Shown here piece by piece: positions 6,476 through 8,538 of a stretch of DNA of 8,538 nucleotides; positions within the stretch are counted from its first letter, which is position 1; each line of letters starts with the position of its first letter. The position numbers and the translations under genes are program-made. Under the pieces are notes generated by a model. That model ran no database searches. It was not told where the DNA came from and was given only the letters and a program-made list of their open reading frames with translations. The stretch spans positions 1 through 8,538 of the forward strand of contig CALBSD010000088.1 in the NCBI GenBank assembly GCA_937927625.1. Reading direction: 5' to 3'. This stretch comes from an uncultured Actinomycetes bacterium (GTDB taxonomy: Bacteria > Actinomycetota > Acidimicrobiia > Acidimicrobiales > Ilumatobacteraceae).

Positions 6476-6618
6476 TTCATTCCCAAGAACTTGCCCAATT
6501 TGGCACGACGGCCAGAACGGGTAAGTGGAATGCCTGTGGCACGAGAGATTTTCCGCTTTGCACTTGTCACGCCCAATGCGCGCTTCCAAGAAAATGTGAG
6601 TCCGGGACCTAACTTCAT
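6472..6618 (-). CDS. 48-residue highly basic protein overlapping the lipoprotein start
   Basis: This short gene was found by reading the minus strand. It starts MKLGPGLTFSWKRALG and ends RSGRRAKLGKFLGMK. It has 13 Lys/Arg and no Asp or Glu among 48 residues. Its TGA overlaps the lipoprotein GTG start in GTGA, the same 4-nt arrangement as argS-lysA, which suggests coupled translation. TACGGT lies exactly 6 nt before the ATG, a standard leaderless start. The Trp-Lys-Arg-Ala...AKRKISR...GIPLTRSGRRAK pattern resembles short proteins I recall from actinobacteria and their phages, none of known function. A nucleic-acid-binding role is inferred from charge alone. An alternative is that it is mainly a leader peptide controlling the lipoprotein. 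Confidence 0.65.
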   Translation of the reverse strand: MKLGPGLTFSWKRALGVTSAKRKISRATGIPLTRSGRRAKLGKFLGMK

Positions 6619-6624
6619 GCCTTG

Positions 6625-6630
6625 ACCGTA
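6625..6630 (-). promoter_or_regulatory. -10 box for the basic-protein/lipoprotein unit
   Basis: Read on the minus strand this is TACGGT, a TAnnnT box ending 6 nt before the ATG at 6618. That spacing puts the transcription start at or next to the A of the ATG, so the mRNA would be leaderless. There is no good -35 hexamer and only AAGG directly before the ATG as a possible ribosome site. Confidence 0.45.
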
Positions 6631-6690
6631 TCAGTTGAGTCAGTTCGACCATCTGCGGGGAGGGCTTCGTCTAAATGCAAATGGGGGACT

Positions 6691-6716
6691 TACAATTCCC
6701 TAAATAGCGATGGGGG
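6691..6716 (+). promoter_or_regulatory. Promoter box and ribosome site of the large unknown gene
   Basis: TACAAT at 6691-6696 is a near-consensus -10 box, so transcription would start near 6703; no -35 match is clear. GGGGG at 6712-6716 lies 5 nt before the ATG at 6722 and can act as a weak ribosome site, which favours that start over the in-frame ATG at 6710. The gap 6619-6709 is shared with the divergent basic-protein/lipoprotein unit, so the two promoters lie back to back. Confidence 0.45.
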
Positions 6717-6721
6717 CATCA

Positions 6722-8296
6722 ATGACACACGTGTATCGCGCGGTTTGGACTGACAACTCAATGAGTTTGATTGATGAATTGCCACGTGAATTCTCAGAGT
6801 GGCTCTCGTCTCGCGGCACACCAATCAAGATCAAAAAAGATGCCGTTGTTGTCGAAGGTATTCGTACGGCTACCTGGTCGACTTTTGAGAACACCTTGGG
6901 TCGCGCTGTGCAGATCAATCTGGTGGAAGAGCATGAAGGTACTTGGATTACTTCTATCACTGCACTCTGGACACCCGAAGAAAATGTCCTGTGGGCGGAC
7001 GTGCTGACTGAGTTGCCGCACAATCAAGTGGGAATTGTGAATGCACCAAGAGTTATCCGCAATCTGTTGTTGGGCGGCGGTGAACCTCAAATTGGTCGAG
7101 ACAGCATTGAAGTGCAGCCTCGAGAAGTTGATGATCAGAATGCGCTCGATGATTTGATGGATGGACTCAACGATGAGGACCGCTCGATTCCATATTTGAT
7201 TATGCGTATTGGAAAGGGAACTGAACGAAAGTTGTCTATCCAACGAGCGACGCGTGCCAGCGAGACACTTGCTGGGCTTGCACAAGTATTTGCTGTTGAT
7301 GAGAAATCAATTAAATATTTGAACGGTGTCTTGTCGCCGATGCACCGTCTTGAGGAAATCGGTGCGCGGTTGATGATGCCGGGCGCAATCGCCTCCCCGA
7401 ATGATGAACGTCTCACTCATTTCATCTCTTCAATTGATCTAGATGACAACCAGAAAACCCTTGGTCGGATGATGCTTCGAAGAATCGGTATGACTTCACA
7501 GTGGCCTTCAGTACCTGTGACGTGGGCGATGCTGAAGCGTGAATGTGACCACAAGCGAATTGAGTTATTGCAGGATGCTAAATCGCGCGGTGCGTCTATT
7601 GATACCGGCGCAATTGTCCGGTCTCTTGATTCCAATGAAAACGCAGCGGAAATTCAGAGACTTCGAGATCAGATTGATTATCTGCAAGAGGAAGTTTTGG
7701 TAGCTGCAATTGCTGCCGAAGAAGAAGCCGCAAAGGCGGAGAATTTTCTCAATTCGTTGGTCGGTCGCTTGACATCTGGAGAGCCACCAATTCATTTACG
7801 CATGAGGAAACAAAGTGTTCTTGGAACGATTGCGGAAGCGCGCAATCATGTGCAATACCTAGTGATTCCAGAAAGTGCCGAGCGTTCGATCGAGGTGCTC
7901 GACGGCTCTGCTAGTTCCGAGACATGGGCCGGTGACATCAGCCAACTGTTTGCTGCGATGGAGTCCTATGCCTTTGCGGTGGCGAGGAAGAAGTTCAATG
8001 GCGATTTCTTGAAGTGGTGCATTGATGGTGGTGGATACTTTGCGAACAAAATCGCGATGAAGGAATCTGAACCGACCATGAAAGATCCCGACTTAAAGGC
8101 GGCTCGTGTATTTCCAGTGACAACAGAACTTGATGTCACCGGAATGAAATTGATGGTGGCCCATGCAAAGATTCAGATGCGCGGCGGCGGTCAAATCCCT
8201 CGGGTCTATTTCTACGACGACACAAAAGGTGCAACGAGGAAGATTCATATCGGCTTTATCGGGCCGCATTTCCTTGTGCCATCCTCCTCGTTCTGA
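6722..8296 (+). CDS. Large uncharacterised protein, 524 residues, with central coiled coil
   Basis: No known enzyme motif is evident. From this start the layout is as follows. An N-terminal beta-containing part (1-100) opens with THVYRAVWTD. A second domain (about 155-225) contains SETLAGLAQVFAV (180-192) and RLEEIGARLMMPGAI (209-223). A charged helical stretch (about 265-345) includes a coiled coil, EIQRLRDQIDYLQEEVLVAA (310-329). The C-terminal domain (about 400-524) has WAGDISQLFAAMESYAFAVA, a WC pair (431-432), ARVFPVTTELD (461-471), PRVYFYDDTK (493-502) and KIHIGFIGPH (507-516). This C-terminal pattern resembles one I recall at the end of many uncharacterised actinobacterial proteins, often in variable gene neighbourhoods. 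No signal peptide or membrane segment is seen, so it is likely cytoplasmic. An ATG at 6710 would add four residues. A defence or nucleic-acid role is conjecture. Confidence 0.85.
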   Translation: MTHVYRAVWTDNSMSLIDELPREFSEWLSSRGTPIKIKKDAVVVEGIRTATWSTFENTLGRAVQINLVEEHEGTWITSITALWTPEENVLWADVLTELPHNQVGIVNAPRVIRNLLLGGGEPQIGRDSIEVQPREVDDQNALDDLMDGLNDEDRSIPYLIMRIGKGTERKLSIQRATRASETLAGLAQVFAVDEKSIKYLNGVLSPMHRLEEIGARLMMPGAIASPNDERLTHFISSIDLDDNQKTLGRMMLRRIGMTSQWPSVPVTWAMLKRECDHKRIELLQDAKSRGASIDTGAIVRSLDSNENAAEIQRLRDQIDYLQEEVLVAAIAAEEEAAKAENFLNSLVGRLTSGEPPIHLRMRKQSVLGTIAEARNHVQYLVIPESAERSIEVLDGSASSETWAGDISQLFAAMESYAFAVARKKFNGDFLKWCIDGGGYFANKIAMKESEPTMKDPDLKAARVFPVTTELDVTGMKLMVAHAKIQMRGGGQIPRVYFYDDTKGATRKIHIGFIGPHFLVPSSSF

Positions 8297-8315
8297 GATT
8301 TTCCAGAGGTCGAAT

Positions 8316-8333
8316 CGGGCGTTGAACGGCCCG
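8316..8333 (+). terminator. Weak hairpin behind the large unknown gene
   Basis: CGGGC (8316-8320) pairs with GCCCG (8329-8333) around an 8-nt loop, about 20 nt after the stop codon. No run of T follows, so it is at best a poor intrinsic terminator. It also sits just ahead of the rho -35 box. Confidence 0.25.
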
Positions 8334-8337
8334 GTCG

Positions 8338-8366
8338 TTGTTGCGGAAGGGGAATGGGGCTAAGGT
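8338..8366 (+). promoter_or_regulatory. Sigma-70-type promoter for rho
   Basis: TTGTTG (8338-8343) and TAAGGT (8361-8366) are separated by exactly 17 nt, the best-formed promoter in the window. Transcription would begin near 8373, leaving a leader of about 130 nt before the ATG at 8502. Its presence means the rho gene is transcribed independently of the gene upstream. Confidence 0.65.
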
Positions 8367-8374
8367 AATTGTCG

Positions 8375-8484
8375 CTCGGAGTTCCGAGTTCTCCCCGCCC
8401 TCTCAGAGGGGGGTCGAGATTCCCCAGTGCGTGGAGCGCCTCGGCGTATGCACGCGAACCCTTCGTCAGCCCCCAAAATGGCTG
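8375..8484 (+). promoter_or_regulatory. Structured 5' leader of rho
   Basis: Four hairpins follow one another between the predicted transcription start and the ribosome site. The first is CTCGG/CCGAG (8375-8388) with a tetraloop. The second is CCCTC/GAGGG (8398-8410), possibly extended by TCTC/GAGA to 8390-8419. The third is GCGTG/CACGC (8429-8455), with an inner CGC/GCG. The fourth is CAGCC/GGCTG (8467-8484). A G-run in the second could pair instead with the C-run at 8470-8475. rho leaders are autoregulated by attenuation in other bacteria, so regulation here is likely but inferred. Confidence 0.45.
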
Positions 8485-8501
8485 TAGGAAAGCAGGAAAT
8501 C

Positions 8502-8538
8502 ATGGCTGCAGAAGCCCTTGAGAAGTCCGCCCTTGAAT
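8502..8538 (+). CDS. rho: Probable transcription termination factor Rho, N-terminal start
   Basis: Only twelve codons are visible (MAAEALEKSALE), cut by the right edge. The identification rests on gene order: in actinobacteria rho commonly follows the hom-thrC-thrB group, and an N-terminus of this helical, Ala/Glu/Leu-rich type is normal for actinobacterial Rho. The peptide itself is too short to prove it. AGGAAA lies just before the ATG as a ribosome site at short spacing. An in-frame ATG at 8478 would add eight residues. A dedicated promoter and a long leader upstream fit an important, self-regulated gene. Confidence 0.5.
   Translation, partial: MAAEALEKSALE

Noticed and set aside
6476..6652. 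Extension of the lipoprotein frame to 6652
   Set aside because: It would bury the signal peptide and lipobox inside the protein and overlaps the 48-residue gene in a different frame.
6681..6716. Direct repeat of ATGGGGG at 6681-6687 and 6710-6716
   Set aside because: Seven bases is too short to exclude chance, and one copy is explained as start codon plus ribosome site.
7053..7061. TTATCCGCA as a second DnaA box
   Set aside because: It differs from consensus by one base and lies inside a coding region.

Overview
The window reads as chromosomal DNA of a moderate-GC actinobacterium. The evidence is the gene order argS-lysA-hom-thrC with a probable rho start at the right edge, GTG starts nested in the upstream stop codon, TAnnnT boxes placed just upstream of start codons (leaderless-type), and a lipoprotein of actinobacterial style. 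A low-GC member of the Acidimicrobiia would fit, but the class is a guess.

Positions 1-4466 are a core amino-acid block on the + strand: the 3' end of arginyl-tRNA synthetase (argS), diaminopimelate decarboxylase (lysA, overlapping argS by 4 nt), a 45-residue zinc-ribbon protein, homoserine dehydrogenase (hom) and threonine synthase (thrC). LysA makes lysine from meso-diaminopimelate. Hom and ThrC carry out two steps of the threonine branch of the same aspartate family. The kinase step between them (thrB) is missing from the position where related genomes usually carry it.

Positions 4463-6618 are a minus-strand accessory block in two transcription units. One runs 5895 to 4463: a stand-alone RelA/SpoT-type HD hydrolase, a 168-residue acidic protein of unknown function and a six-cysteine zinc-ribbon protein. 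The last of these ends tail-to-tail with thrC, sharing the TTAA of the two stop codons. The other runs 6618 to 6020: a 48-residue, extremely basic protein with no acidic residue, overlapping by 4 nt the start of a small secreted lipoprotein.

Positions 6722-8296 hold one large + strand gene of unknown function (524 residues) with a central helical/coiled-coil part and a conserved-looking C-terminal domain. It stands alone behind its own promoter region. Positions 8297-8501 carry a well-formed sigma-70-type promoter and a leader of four successive hairpins, and the last 37 nt are the first codons of what is probably the transcription terminator Rho.

The whole 4463-8296 segment sits between threonine genes and rho, where thrB is usual. 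It is the part of the window most likely to hold something undescribed. I saw no tRNA, rRNA, CRISPR array, insertion sequence, integrase or long repeat. No gene-free stretch exceeds about 210 nt.
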